64,000 nt of DNA from Haemonchus contortus (Eukaryota > Nematoda > Chromadorea > Rhabditida > Trichostrongylidae). The first letter of the stretch is position 1. Each line of letters starts with the position of its first letter. The stretch lies in the NCBI GenBank assembly GCA_000469685.2, contig LS997563.1, forward strand, positions 6,262,437 through 6,326,436, in the 5' to 3' direction. Made by a program: the position numbers and the translations under genes. This document shows positions 40,001 through 51,142 of this stretch, in pieces. Under the pieces are notes generated by a model. That model was not told where the DNA came from and did no database searches. It saw nothing but the letters and a program-made list of their open reading frames with translations.

Positions 40001-43000
40001 TCAAGAGCATCTCAAAAGGTATGAAGTAGCGATCAAGCAAACCATAAGGGACATAGTGAATACCAGTACAGGACGCTGGAACAACTGAGAAATTCTACTT
40101 ACCGACGAAAGGACGTGACTTGAAGGCTCCATAACCGCACAACGTCTCGACATCAGCAATCAACGATGTAGCGACTCGTGACATCATCCATGTTCCACTG
40201 CGCTCAAAAACCTGCAAAGGAATAGTCTCTCAGACCGCCTTTCATGTTCCCTAGACAGCTGCAACACAGAAAAGCGTCACGTTCAGTCCGTAGATTTATC
40301 GCACCTCTTTATCGTTTCTGATGGCGTTGATACGGCTTAGTACAGTTGCGGGGTCCATGTCCTCCGCAACCTGTAACAGTTCACGGAGCATAGTGAGGTC
40401 TGACAGCAAACGGCTTTGCTTGTCAGTCAAGAATGACCTGAAAATCGAGATCGTGGACGGCGTTATGATATACTTTTTGATCTGTTTCTGAACAAATGAC
40501 CTAAAATCTATCGAGGAAACCCACCTTCTCTGACCCAACTGCCTTTCCAAAAGGGTCGGTCTGTAAACAGCTACCTGCGTTGTGTCTTCTTCGAGCGTGG
40601 CCTGGAAGGGAAAGCTGTAATCGGGGTTAAATGAATGAGAAAATATGACTAAAAGTTGTTGATAAAGATGAAAGTCAAATCGGATTTGCATCATAACATC
40701 AGATCCAAGACACATAAGGTTTGAAGGGTATAAACGATCAATAAAGTGAGGTAACGCGGACAGGACCAATAAGAGCCAGATAGTTTCAAGCGCGTAATGT
40801 AACAGTTCACTCTAAACAAGGCGCCACTTTACTCGTGGACCCTCTTTACAAACTCAGAATGTTCCGCTCAACGCGAGAAACTTCCCAGTAAAATTCCAGT
40901 GGTGCCCAATATAAGGGCTCTCACCACTCCGAGGCGTAAAAGTGTGTGCAATCTCAGAACTGGTTCATTTGGAAAACACTTTACTGAAGATACCTGTTTC
41001 TCAGCAGTAGAACATTGCTTGAGCTCACGGATGCAGACTTTCAACAACTCCACAAATGTAGTGTGAACCCTGCGTAGGACAGGTGGGAGGTCCACGATGA
41101 GTTCACTCAGAGCAGGCTAAAATAAGAACGCCATGACACTTCAAATCCTATATTACAGCTCACGATTCAGACAAAAGAAAGCAAGTGAGCCATCGAATCA
41201 CCGGAGTTCTCTCCAGGGTTTGTTTCACATCAGCGTCGAACCGCGGAATAAGGCGAACGCTCCTAATGTATAAACGGTCAATAACTCTTTGCAGTTGACC
41301 AAGTGCACTGACTGAGGTAGGTAGATCGGTGAAGGCCTGAAGAAATAAATGAGAAAGATGACTCACAGCCGACTAGGGTTCCATCAATATGAAGAATGGC
41401 AGAAAGTTTCAATGGGCCAAACATGAAATAGGTTGTCTTCTAATTGTAGCTCGGGTTCGTAGCAGACTGAAAGAGTCTTCCCAGCCTCCCAGCGCCTCAT
41501 CGAACGGACAAATAAGGGAGGTGTTGCAGAAACCAAGTTTGGAAACGTGAACATCAAAAAGTGACGGAAGTCCACACTGCCACGCTTGGCTTAACCTGAC
41601 TTGACTCAGTGAGGTTCCAGAAAAACCGGTTTCATGAAATTTGAAGAAAAAACTGGTATGAGTTGAAGCTCGTTACCAAAAACAAAAAAAAATGTTCTAA
41701 TGATCAGAAAGCAATGCCCTACCTTAACGAACCCGCCAGGTTTTCGTTCACGGTATAATCGGAGAATAAACGACTCTTGAAACGAAGAAAGAATCCTAAG
41801 AAGATGAGCTATGATAAATAATGACTATATCAGAGAAGAAGGAACTTACTGATGAGCTCGATAAACCAGAATACCAGCAACATTCTTGATAGGGACTCTA
41901 TTCGTGAGTAAATCGACCAGAAGTATACGAGATGTGAGGAACTGTACACCGCCTTCGAGGTACACAGCTTCTCTAAATGGCTATGAAATCAGAGTGTATA
42001 CTAAGAATAAGCACCTTCGATATATGCCAAAAAACCAGTGTAGGTCAATGAACAAGAACGTTACAGTACTCCAGAAATTGTTACGAGTTTGATACCAACC
42101 ACTCAGGGAAAGAGGAAATCACAATCTGTCACGCGCTCGTTACCCAAAACTTCACTCTGATATTTTCCAAAATAGATACAAGGAGGAGACACAGCCATCT
42201 CGTGTGTGTCTTCCTCACCTCTAGTTTGATACAGGATTTTGTGATTTTGTTTGAGACCAGCTTGTCCCAACCGATGAGAAAAAGTAAACCCATTACCCCT
42301 AAGTCAGCTCCATTCACTTATGCACCGTATACACCCTCAAACTCCTCACTAGAGGTGAATCCAAAAAGAAAAAGCAAAAAGTACGTACTAACAAACTGCC
42401 TGACAAAATGAAAACAGAACAGTACGCACCTATCTTTGGTGGAGATGTCAGCATTCAATACTTTGGGCATACATGGTGCATTTGCCGCCTTCAGAAGTGA
42501 TATGAAGTAAGCCGGAAATTGGAAGAAATTAGAATCGCGGAGATTTATAGGAAAGTTGTACACCACATTCTGTTACTACGCTGATGCGGTAAGAGCCCAG
42601 AGCTATAACTATAAGTAAATAAATAAATAAACAAATAAATAAGATGGCAGAAGGAACCTCATCCTGTGGTGTAGTGTTGAGGACAATGGTTAATAATTTC
42701 TGATCGGAATACATAATGAGATGATTGAAAAACATCCGTTCCATTCCCAATCCTCTAAAAAATGAAGAGTTCAAAGAAGGGCTATGAGGGTAAGGATCTC
42801 AATAGAAAGGGATTTTTCTGCCATTTCAAGAGAAAAAAACTACTTAAAAAGGAATAGGACCTCATATCAAATATCAAAGCTTCTAACTATGTAAAATGGT
42901 AAAATAACTATAATATAATTCATATCAATAGAAACCGCACAGCCCTCCTACCTTCAGAGTCATTCCATTTGTGTGCCATCCTACCATGAACTATTTGGTC

Positions 43001-43459
43001 TTCAAATTCGATAGGAAATGGTTCAGTACCTGATACTACCCCTAGATACTTACTCAGTCGACAGAGCCTTAGGTAAATGGGAGAGCCGTTACGATAAATC
43101 CGCTTCTAGGCCAGGCCGAAAAGAATCCCATCTAGACTTACTCCAGTTACTTCTCCTCAGATAATAGGCCCCATCGAACACTACTCGTTGGACACACCTC
43201 ATCAGTACCCTTACAAAAGTAAAATTCACCTTGCATGGATGAAGATAACGTCCTCGTCCATGGTAGACAAAAGTAATCTTTGTTCATATTCGAGTATTTC
43301 AACAGTTCCATGGCATGGATCATTCTCGATAACTTCTTCGTCATCCGATATAATCTCCTGTTTAATTTCCACATTCATCTTTCCCTGTGTTTCGAGTTCA
43401 CGGTTACAGGTGTCACCCACATTCACGTCCTTTCGTAGAGGTAGTTTCTGTGCGAGCAT
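25003..43459 (-). CDS. xpf-1: XPF/ERCC4 structure-specific DNA-repair endonuclease subunit
   Basis: Catalytic partner of ERCC1 in nucleotide-excision and crosslink repair (nucleus). Twenty-five phase-consistent exons give 958 aa (human XPF 916): 43230-43459, 42658-42754, 42430-42569, 41850-41972, 41723-41795, 41202-41336, 40994-41116, 40525-40601, 40305-40437, 40103-40211, 39689-39772, 39441-39631, 39276-39359, 38913-39014, 30771-30857, 30481-30600, 29976-30113, 29346-29456, 29051-29137, 28431-28535, 28257-28343, 26974-27102, 25843-25915, 25656-25777 and 25003-25119. The helicase-like half shows [28 protein letters not shown] and [19 protein letters not shown]. The nuclease domain has [13 protein letters not shown] (from residue 720) and [18 protein letters not shown] (750-767), which fits GDX(n)ERKX3D. 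Tandem HhH follows from about 895. Intron 14 (30858-38912) contains inos-1 on the other strand. Intron 19 uses a GC donor. Exon 3 adds about 19 residues absent from the human protein. Confidence 0.95.
25371..25622 (-). mobile_element. tRNA-derived SINE-like repeat, copy 3
   Basis: The best-preserved head: TATTGGCAAATGGCGC as A-box region and a perfect GGTTCGAATCC B box about 45 nt later. Then the shared body with CAGACTCGTCTGGGAGG and a tail ending GGAAGTCGAAAGCG. It sits in the last XPF intron in sense orientation. Confidence 0.88.
27103..28256 (-). other. XPF intron 21 with an open frame of unclear status
   Basis: Contains a 152-codon minus-strand frame (27659-28117) of hydrophobic, Trp/Leu-rich composition with no family signature. 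It is probably a repeat remnant, since the flanking exons join in phase without it. Confidence 0.35.
28361..28386. repeat. AAAT tetranucleotide repeat
   Basis: Six and a half AAAT units just upstream (in transcript direction) of the XPF exon 21 acceptor, within its branch-point region. Confidence 0.9.
29049..29052 (-). other. GC donor of a GC-AG intron in XPF
   Basis: Exon 19 ends TTGGAG and is followed by GCGAGT instead of GT. The next exon begins GTGGGTGACTATG behind TTTCAG, and the protein joins as VTLE|VGDY exactly as in the family. No GT donor keeps frame here. Confidence 0.75.
29538..29762 (+). mobile_element. tRNA-derived SINE-like repeat, copy 4
   Basis: Diverged head (ATCACACGCATGGTC), then ACCTCGTCTGGGAGGGTAAA body and a tail reaching GGGGCACGTCC. 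Inserted in XPF intron 17, antisense to the gene. Confidence 0.75.
30370..30416. repeat. Perfect 16-bp hairpin in an XPF intron
   Basis: AAGGCCTGTGATTGGT (30370-30385) and its exact reverse complement (30401-30416), with a 15-nt loop. Located in intron 16. Confidence 0.9.
30858..34007. other. Left part of XPF intron 14, upstream of inos-1
   Basis: Holds the inos-1 promoter side. Many frames of 60-110 codons occur on both strands without domains. The sequence turns AT-rich from about 33.0 kb. No TATA-like element was assigned with confidence. Confidence 0.4.
33991..33998 (+). promoter_or_regulatory. Probable spliced-leader acceptor of inos-1
   Basis: TTTACAG lies 10 nt before the start ATG with no upstream in-phase exon, consistent with trans-splicing to a short 5' UTR. 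Confidence 0.5.
34008..37374 (+). CDS. inos-1: myo-inositol-1-phosphate synthase (INO1 family)
   Basis: Cytosolic NAD-dependent enzyme converting glucose-6-phosphate to inositol-3-phosphate, the first step of inositol synthesis. Eleven exons keep phase: 34008-34058, 34293-34452, 34949-35069, 35196-35358, 35459-35657, 35719-35831, 35894-36004, 36445-36618, 36671-36819, 36916-37075 and 37195-37374; 526 aa (family about 510-560). Signatures: GIGGNNGST dinucleotide loop (about residues 76-84), [106 protein letters not shown] and [14 protein letters not shown]. The ATG was chosen because it follows a lone acceptor (TTTACAG) and starts a short variable N-terminus. The gene lies within XPF intron 14 on the opposite strand. 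It looks intact. Confidence 0.96.
36296..36345 (+). repeat. G-rich tract in inos-1 intron 7
   Basis: Repeated G-runs (GGGGGGGG, TCGGGG, then 12 G) followed by GA repeats. Quadruplex-prone in the nascent inos-1 transcript. Confidence 0.85.
37375..38912. other. Right part of XPF intron 14, downstream of inos-1
   Basis: Two short GC-rich open pieces stand out. At 37446-37570 both strands are open (minus strand reads [14 protein letters not shown]). At 37640-37682 the plus strand reads [14 protein letters not shown] then stop, behind TTTTTGCAG. They could be an unannotated 3' exon or a remnant. Nothing else was recognised. Confidence 0.35.
42614..42642. repeat. AAAT-type microsatellite
   Basis: AAATAAATAAATAAACAAAT tract in XPF intron 2. 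Confidence 0.85.
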
Positions 43460-44520
43460 TTTATGCTAAATAAGCTAGTGAAAACTCATTAGCTGTTCAA
43501 TATTATCACGATTTGTAAAACCGACATTGAATATATTACAAATTGCAAATTTTCAGATTTATTAAGCCAGACAGAAAGGGAACAACTATAATGCTAAATG
43601 TGAGATCACAGAGAGCGCATAGATTGAGGACATGCAAAAACTATTAGAAACTTCTGTACAGCTGCTTTCAACGAGCTTCGTTAAAATACCAGTGAAACCA
43701 GATTTGGATATCGAAAAAAATTCGTAAAAGCATAAACAAACTCATGTTACATATGTACAAATGAATACAAGCTAGAAAGGGTCACATTTAATGAAATGTG
43801 GGAGTTACGATGCCTAATATCTCGTGTTTCAAGCAGCAAAAAGAAAAGAAATAAAGACTAGGCATTTAAGTTAGTAATGACTGCACATTGACTTATCACA
43901 TAAACATTGGGCTCGAGGAAAACAGAGCACTCAGGCGATAGTAGGCTCATAAAATGCGTAACCCAAAGAACATTCCAGGGTCGTTGGTTAGTGACCCGAA
44001 AGAACATTCCAGGGTTAAATATTACAGATGCCTTTAGCGTTAAAAAATGCTTTGAATATGAGCGAAACTCTTTACCACGCGGTACCCCCTTCCAATCATC
44101 GCATAAGTCCAAAAAGTACTTAAACGGCCCGGTTTCTGAGCGTGCGCGTTACAGTAATAAACTCGATGTTTACAAAGAAAGTAAAATAAATCGCCCGTTT
44201 GTTTTCAGCTCGCCCATGAGCCAGGTGAAATTTTTCAAAGCGACAATAAAAGGGTACAAAGGCCAAGAATCATAAATAAAAAATGCAATGCGCTAATTCC
44301 GTACACATTCCCATTCCTGCTCTCATGAAAAACTGAATGCAGCTCACAAGTTTCCCATGTTATATTAGTTATTTCGAACACCAGGCAAGTGTTGCAGCTG
44401 CTGATTAATCAAACGATACAATTCAGAAGAGCACAGCAAATGAACTGAGAGAAAAGCATTAGGGCACTAGGCGAGGATTGTCGCTCGATAAGCAAAAACC
44501 AGTAGAATAGTACCGAAAAA
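43460..44520. other. Gap between the Kelch gene and XPF (same strand)
   Basis: 3' region of the Kelch gene and 5' region of XPF. Contains a 17-bp direct repeat (AAAGAACATTCCAGGGT at 43965 and 43999). A plus-strand frame at 43907-44275 has no recognisable domain. TTATTTAG precedes the XPF start and may be a trans-splice acceptor. Confidence 0.45.
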
Positions 44521-47500
44521 TCAAGTTTTTGGCAACAGAGTCACTCCGCAGTACGATCTTGCTTGGGGCATTTCCGCCTGAAATTGGAAATGCTTGCGAT
44601 GTAGCTACACAACTTTTACGATATCCACCTTTCAGGATTTCTAGAAATACGTAAAATCACATGAAATCCTACCTGTAATATATTCCAACACTGATCAGCG
44701 CCATCAACTTCCAGGCACTCCATCGAAGAAAGGTTGCATGCGCCATCATCACCACCAAGGGCGAACACAAAGCCTGAAGACAAAAGAGAATAGTAAAGGG
44801 GAAAGCGAACGGCAACTGATCGAGACCAACCGTTAGCGACAACAATGGCAGCGTTTCTTCTACAAACAGACATTTCCGGCAAGAACATCCAACCATCATC
44901 GCACAACATCTTAAAAAGGTAGTTCTACTTCATGGAATGTTACTTTTGAACAACTGGTTTAGACTTGATGTTTTGTTAACTGATGTTTTATCGCCGCAGT
45001 ACGCGATGCGGAAGTCTCACAAGGATGGCGATTTGTGGACAAAACTTCGGGCTCATTCAGGACTAAAACCCGTACTTGTCGCCATACTTCCGAACATTTA
45101 AGGACTTGGATGTTTACCTCAACCGAGCTGCGAACTAATGGCCCATCATGTCCACCAGCTGTTATTACACGATCGCGATATATAGCCACTCCTGCACCAG
45201 AGCGCACCTCGAGTAGAGAATCTCCTGCTCTCCATCGATTCGCGCGAGAATCAAATAATTCAACCTGAAGGTAACAACACTATATTACTGTTTGCAGCCA
45301 ACGAAAATTCGAAGGTCCTCATGAGGACGCAACTAGTAAGAAAAACGTCCAGTAAGACAAAGTATAAAAAATGCGTAATGAAGTAGATGTTGAGTGGAAA
45401 ATGAGATCAATGGAACATGGATGAGAGAGGAAACGGGAGGCTATTTAACCAAAAAAGACTATGATTTCACGGACGAATGAGAGGAGAAGTAAAAAAGTTT
45501 AGCAGCTCTGTAAGAAAGCCAAACTCAAGCGGTTGCTCACCGTGTTCAGACACTGCCTAGACTGACCATCGTAGCCTCCAACAGCATAAACAATCCCATT
45601 CACCGCAGCTACTCCTACACTTGATCGCCTCGTTGTCATTGAGGGTAAAGCCATCCACTGACCTGAACAATACGTGGATAACTCGAGTACGTTTACCTTG
45701 ATTCGTGCTCCTACGATAGCAGCATGTCAGAAATACAATGAAGGGGGTCGAGACAGTTATTCACATAAGGCTAACTATCCTTCCGGATATAATGCGTTGA
45801 AGCAAGCATACCCTGTCTAGGATCCAGCATTTCAGCACTACACAACCCTGTTGACCCATCGAATCCGCCCACTGCAACAATAGATCCATCGAGAACTGCG
45901 ACTCCTAATGTGCTGCGACGTGCTTCCATTGGAGGTCCAATCAACCATAGGTCTCTAAAATAAAAACCTCGTCATGGAATTACATGAAGAACTTTCCTTG
46001 ATATTTTACACTGCCTAGGAGGTTGATAGCTCTGACGTTAAGCTAAGAGGAGGAGAATGAACATAGATTAGCGATCAACAGAAGAATGAGCCCCTAGCAG
46101 ATTAATTCTAAGAATAGCACAAAACCCACCTGCGCGGATCGTATATTTCCACTGATCGAATACGAGCTGTTCCATTAAATCCACCAATGGCGTAAACCAA
46201 ATCACCTGCCATCACTACCCCACAGCGACAACGGCGTTGTTGTAACGAAGCCACTGAACGATAAATGCTTGGAATTATTTACGACCAGCTGAAACTTTTC
46301 AAGAATGCACTCCACTCACGCGAGTTCCAACGTTGTGAATCTGGATCAAATGTATCAACATTCGAAATGGCCTTAGGTGCTTGTCCACCAACAAGCATCA
46401 CCAGCTGTAAAAAACAATTTAGCAAAGAACATGAAAAAAATCCTCAATAGCAGGTGGTACAGCGAGAGATGTGCTAATTCATTCGGTAAAAAGGAATACC
46501 TGGGAAAGAGGAACAGGCTGACGAGGACGAATCCAACTAGCAGCAAGTCCTGGAGTCACTTCTTTTTTGAGTATGTGATGATAAACTGAGCAAAGCATTG
46601 CGATGCAATCAGGTGACTCTTGTATCTGAATTGGAGCAAATTTCGCCAGCAAATTCAGATTTTCAAAGGTATTGGATAGAAAAATTCAAACGAAAAATTT
46701 AAATATAAAAAACACAGAAGAAAACGATATCTCACCAGTGGTTCCTGGTATGCACGGTCAAGTAGAAACTCCTGAGAAATTAAAGGTAAACGAACTGCAG
46801 CCAACACTCTGAAAAGGCAGAGTTTAGAAAAAACCATCTAGTTTGTATTTGGATAGGAAACGAGCCAACAACACACTTTGGAAGGGATGGCTTCCTCGAT
46901 AGGTCGTACTTTACCCAATTGATAGCCGCCTCGAATACAGCTTCCTCGCCCTGGAACAGATATAAGACCTATAAGAAACTATAATTATTACTACTATTCA
47001 TTGTTTTTAATGAGGTACCCTAGAACAAACAACACTTCTCTCAGGGTATAAATCAGTTCAACAACCACTAATCGCTTTTAAGCCGTAAACAACTAATCGA
47101 CTTACTTCCGTTGTAAGTCTGTCGTCAGAGATGAGTTGAATGAAACTGCTTTCATCCATAGTTAGCAGCTCTTCGCTTTCAATGAGCAATCTATAACCAA
47201 CAAATTATAGCAAGCTCGATGTCTGTTCACTTTCAATGAACCTCTACAGGAATCAGGCCAGACTGCTTTGAATGAAACATGCGCGGCCACACTTAGTTAC
47301 AGAGAAGATCAAAATGTTCCATTTCCCAAATTCAGAATCTAGGTTTTTGAATGAATTTGTGAGGACAAAGTAATTTATCGCCCTACCAATATCCTATCTC
47401 AGAAGCTACTTTATAAAAGAGAATACTAAAGAAAAAGTACCAATAGTTATCAAAGGATAGCACTATTTATTTAAAAGAGTATACCTAAAATGTTGGTGAG

Positions 47501-48718
47501 TAAACATTTGAGCAGCATGAGCCAGTTGAGTGCAGTTGTGAGTTTGGGCGAAAGATGCTATTCCGAGACAGTTTGTCGCGTCCAGTTGTTCGAGAAGAAA
47601 TCTATAAAACCCTCCAATTTGACTATAAAAAAGTATTCAATGGTTCAACTGTCACCTTGAACAGGCGTCACGGACGCAAGCCAGTTGAAGGATAGTTGCC
47701 GTGCTTAGTAACAATTGAACGTTTGATTCGTCGATATCCAAACGACCGCTGTACATGTATTCAATGAGTGCGGCCAAGGTAGCCCCATCGATGTCCTGTA
47801 AAAAAAAACGCGCATGAGTAAGTTCGAAAGCAAACACTCAAACTAATGAACTTCGGTCTCCCTATCGAACGGTTCCCGCCTCCAACGAAGTCAAGTAATA
47901 CAGAGTACTACTCCTTCGCTTGATAAAGTCAAGTTCCAAAATCAACAAGTAACAGCAGCAGTGAGCTTCATATCGCAACGATTTATAAAGTCAATACGAG
48001 GCTTAGTCTAAAGGAGCAGCGAAGGATTCCAGTTAGAAAGAGCACCCTTGGCAAAAGGTATTTTTTTATAAACACTGAGTAATTCAGGAGCTCAAGGGTC
48101 AAGTTCAACATAAAGCAGAAACGAAGTTCTGACCTTTATAACAATCCGATTTTTGTTGGACTCCAGCATACTGCTCGTGAACATGGCCCTGAAAATAACT
48201 AGGATCTATGGCTTTGACGTGAAACTTGGCCAACAGGGCCGCAAAGAAGTCTATAAATAAGAATGATTGTAACGCATAGAGGAATGGATTGCGTAGTCAC
48301 ACATCAGGAATCTAACAATCCAAGGATTGCCCCCGCTGATACCAAGTAACTACTGCCATTGGAATATATTTGAAATATGAAACTTACATGAAGTATGGAC
48401 AGGCTGCTGCTAGAACTACTTTGTGTGCTGCGATGATCGTTGGTGGAGTGCTCTCCGATTCAGCTCCACCAGCATCGATCGGGCCACTAGCTTCTATCAC
48501 GACATCACACAGTTCATCACGTCTAAAAAACTTTACATTAGAATTGCATATACAACACTCAACCGGAAATGTGCAAATTACCTTCTCAGATTTGTGAGGT
48601 TGTGAAAAAATTCGCCGGAGAGCCGATCATTAACGAAATGATGGACGGTTCGATCACGTTCCGGAGAACGGGCACTCCGACGTGGTGGACAGTCTGATTC
48701 CGCACACCACCCGTCCAT
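44521..48718 (-). CDS. BTB-BACK-Kelch protein, KLHL2/KLHL3-type CUL3 substrate adaptor
   Basis: In the known family the BTB domain binds Cullin-3 and the Kelch propeller recruits substrates for ubiquitylation. Seventeen phase-consistent exons give 615 aa: 48582-48718, 48388-48522, 48134-48188, 47656-47795, 47485-47601, 47106-47190, 46877-46950, 46736-46808, 46500-46625, 46320-46404, 46130-46253, 45812-45954, 45541-45710, 45118-45264, 44831-44909, 44673-44773 and 44521-44577. BTB: AAHKVVLAAACPYF and ALIEYMYSGRLDI. BACK: FLLEQLDATNCLGIASFA, with CVRDA just before. Six Kelch blades from about residue 315: VGGQAPKAI, YAIGGFNGTARIRSVEIYD, AVGGFDGSTGL, YAVGGYDGQSRQCLNT, TAGGHDGPLVRSSVE and ALGGDDGACNLSSME. 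The blade sequences match KLHL2/3 rather than KLHL18/20. The BTB has an extra acidic loop of about 16 residues (AGGAESEST). The ATG directly follows a CTCCAG acceptor. Confidence 0.94.
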
Positions 48719-49269
48719 CTGGAGCCTGAAGTGGGACCACGTGGGAAAGCAAAAAAATTGAAAAAACCGTTATCAACAAGCACATGGAGTACGGTACCAC
48801 GGCGATTGACACAAACAATAACATATCAGTCGTAAAATACTCTCAACAAACAGCACCGTGACTTCTGCACTTGCATACGAGATCAAAATACATTCCAAAA
48901 GTTCTGTGAAAATGCTAAAGAAGAAGTAAAATATGAGAATGTTGAAGCTCTCATAAGCTTCGTCTGTTCCCCATGACTCTCACATATGATTTCCCTCATA
49001 AATTTTATGTGGCACCTAAAGAACGTCTACCCAAAAAATTGGAATCGATTATGTCTTCTGAAATATTCGCTGACCCATCTTATAAACTTCGACTAAACAG
49101 TTGGAAACTTCTTGTCTTCAGTCAAAAGTAGAGAGTGCCTTCGATAAATTACGATGAGACCTTGAAGTATCCTATCCCTGGGTTACCCTGAATCTAAAAC
49201 TAGCTTGAAGAAAGTGTGGATAAATGCAACTATTCAAGAGTGTGGCACTTAAAATAGTACTGAAAAGCG
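48719..49269. other. Upstream region of the Kelch gene
   Basis: No gene seen. AT-rich with scattered stops; presumed 5' regulatory region. Confidence 0.4.
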
Positions 49270-50850
49270 GAGCTTATGCAGTTATAGCGGTATGGATTCT
49301 AAACGGATAAGTAGGTAGGACTCGGTAGGGTGGTAAGAGAAACAGTGGCTCACCCTTTTCCATTGGGAGACGGGCAATATCATTTCCATGGGGTCGCATG
49401 AAAACAGGAAACCAGTACCATTTAACCCTCCTATATTTATTACAACTGACTTGCCAGTGTTGAAACGTTACAGTGTACAAAGTGCAAAGATTTTCTGCGT
49501 GGTAATACACATAAACAGCTGTTGTTTGACGACATCATCATACAAACTAACATCAATATTACTACCAGAAGTCGGATGCAGCCATATGTCAAGAACCCCA
49601 ACATGTTCAGAGAAAAGAATATTTCAACAATGGTTAATTAACATAATTCCACATGCAAAATATTAGCACCACTAAAATAAAAGGCCATATTCGTGAATTA
49701 GTCTCGTCGACACTGAAAAACCTCACAAAATATATACTCCCGCTTCTCCGGAACAGTAAAAGATGCCTCGGGGTCGATAATAATGTTTGCTTGGTCACTA
49801 TAACAAAGAACCCCAGGAAGAAGAGTTGTAGTTTGCCAGTTCCGTAATGGAATAAGCTGAAAGTGCAACACCAAATTAAGAGGGCACGTGAGTTCTATGG
49901 CTTCGTACGCAACTACACAGCTATTCGGCAACTTGACAGCTAATTCGTTTGGAGAACAATTATAGCCGGTATCTATGAAGTAATTAATCTACTGAAGGGT
50001 TGGTAGGTAATAGTCACCTATGAAGGTGAAGTGCACCAAGTTTTTTTCCAATCTGAACGGAGCGGGTGTAGGCGCCCCGGAGGAAACCTCAATCGTGCTA
50101 GGAATTTCCCAAAAGTCGGGATGGAGCCGCACGTTGATGGCTGTATGGACTAGGGTATAAGGACCTGAATTAATGCTTATGGGTAAAATGAAGAGAGTCT
50201 ACTGATACCGTCCCGCAATAGACAGTTTTCTGACCATCGGGCCGTAGAGTCTACGGAAGAGCACCGTCTGCCATACCACTACCCCAGTACACCTAGGTCG
50301 TGAAGAAGTGGGATATACTGAACCCAACTGGTAGCCCGGTCCAACCAAAAGACGCAAGATAAGAGGACCAGAAAGAGTCCAACCAAAATGGCTGTCATTG
50401 AAGTTTAGGACAAACAACATACGAGGATGAGCCTCAAAGGAAATGTGGAGGGAGGGAGAAGGACCTGAGATTGAAAAAGAAGTTTCGTTGAGTAGGAGTA
50501 AGTGAGGACGTTCTATAACAGCAGCACACCTTACGATGGCATAGACGTGTCCCTAGGGAGAAAACCAAGATGACGTACTGATAGCCCATGACACAGCGGA
50601 TTAGGTTAATCAGTATAATCTGTAGGGGATAAAAGAATATAAAGCAATGAGCTTATAGATGAAGCTTCATAATAACTCTTCTGAGGAGGCCATATATATA
50701 AAGGCCAGGGCTTAATATGGACATAGCTGTGGAACGGATGCTGCGGCTCAATCGATTGTGGCAGGGAAACTCCCATGAGAGCCGAATGTAAAAGGGCAAT
50801 ATCCCGAGTGGGAACTAAGTGCATGGCGGATTCGCTCGACGTTATGCACT
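49270..50850 (-). CDS. Unrecognised multi-exon coding region (tentative)
   Basis: Several minus-strand open pieces look protein-coding, but I do not recognise the family. They are: 50606-50824 (GVSLPQSIEPQHPFHSYVH...PLYIWPPQKSYYEAS); about 50380-50553 (GHVYAIVRCAAVIERP...SISGPSPSLHISFEAHPRML); 50045-50175 behind TTCAG (GPYTLVHTAINVRLHPDFWE...PFRLEKNLVHFTF); 49700-49968 behind TTCATAG (NCSPNELAVKLPNSCVVAYE...NWQTTTLLPG); and 49274-49450 (KWYWFPVFMRPHGNDIARLP). Phase can be kept from CATTTTG|GT (about 50382) to the 50175 acceptor and on to the next. The mix of hydrophobic, Cys and NCS motifs suggests a membrane or lumenal protein. Exact exon borders, start and stop are not settled; it could be a decayed gene. 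Confidence 0.35.
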
Positions 50851-50910
50851 TATGTGTTTGTCCTTGTTAAGCCCACGTCCCTCTATGTGGATGATGCGAG
50901 AGCTACCATA

Positions 50911-51142
50911 CGGAGCGGCACTGGAGCAGTGGTAAGCGGTTCTGCTACTGTACACATGGTGACCGGATCAAACTCTAGACAAAATTTAGACAGGTTACCG
51001 AACTTTCCATCATCCGGGATGGGAGTGGCTGGTTTTAATCTCAGCTGGGAAGACGACAGCAATCATCACCAGCTGGCTCAAGTAAATTATAGTGTAGGCC
51101 AAATACGCATCCAAACACAACTACGATTTCGAGTGGATATAC
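50911..51142 (+). mobile_element. tRNA-derived SINE-like repeat, copy 5
   Basis: Diverged copy: head with GCACTGGAGCAGTGGTAAG and GGATCAAACTC in B-box position, body GCTGGGAAGACGACAGC, tail CAACTACGATTTCGAG. It contributes most of the N-terminal half of the open frame at 50854-51462, which is therefore not a gene. Confidence 0.65.

Noticed and set aside
38913..43459. XPF appeared truncated after the helicase-like half
   Set aside because: The nuclease and HhH exons were found at 25003-30857 in matching phase, beyond the nested inos-1 gene.
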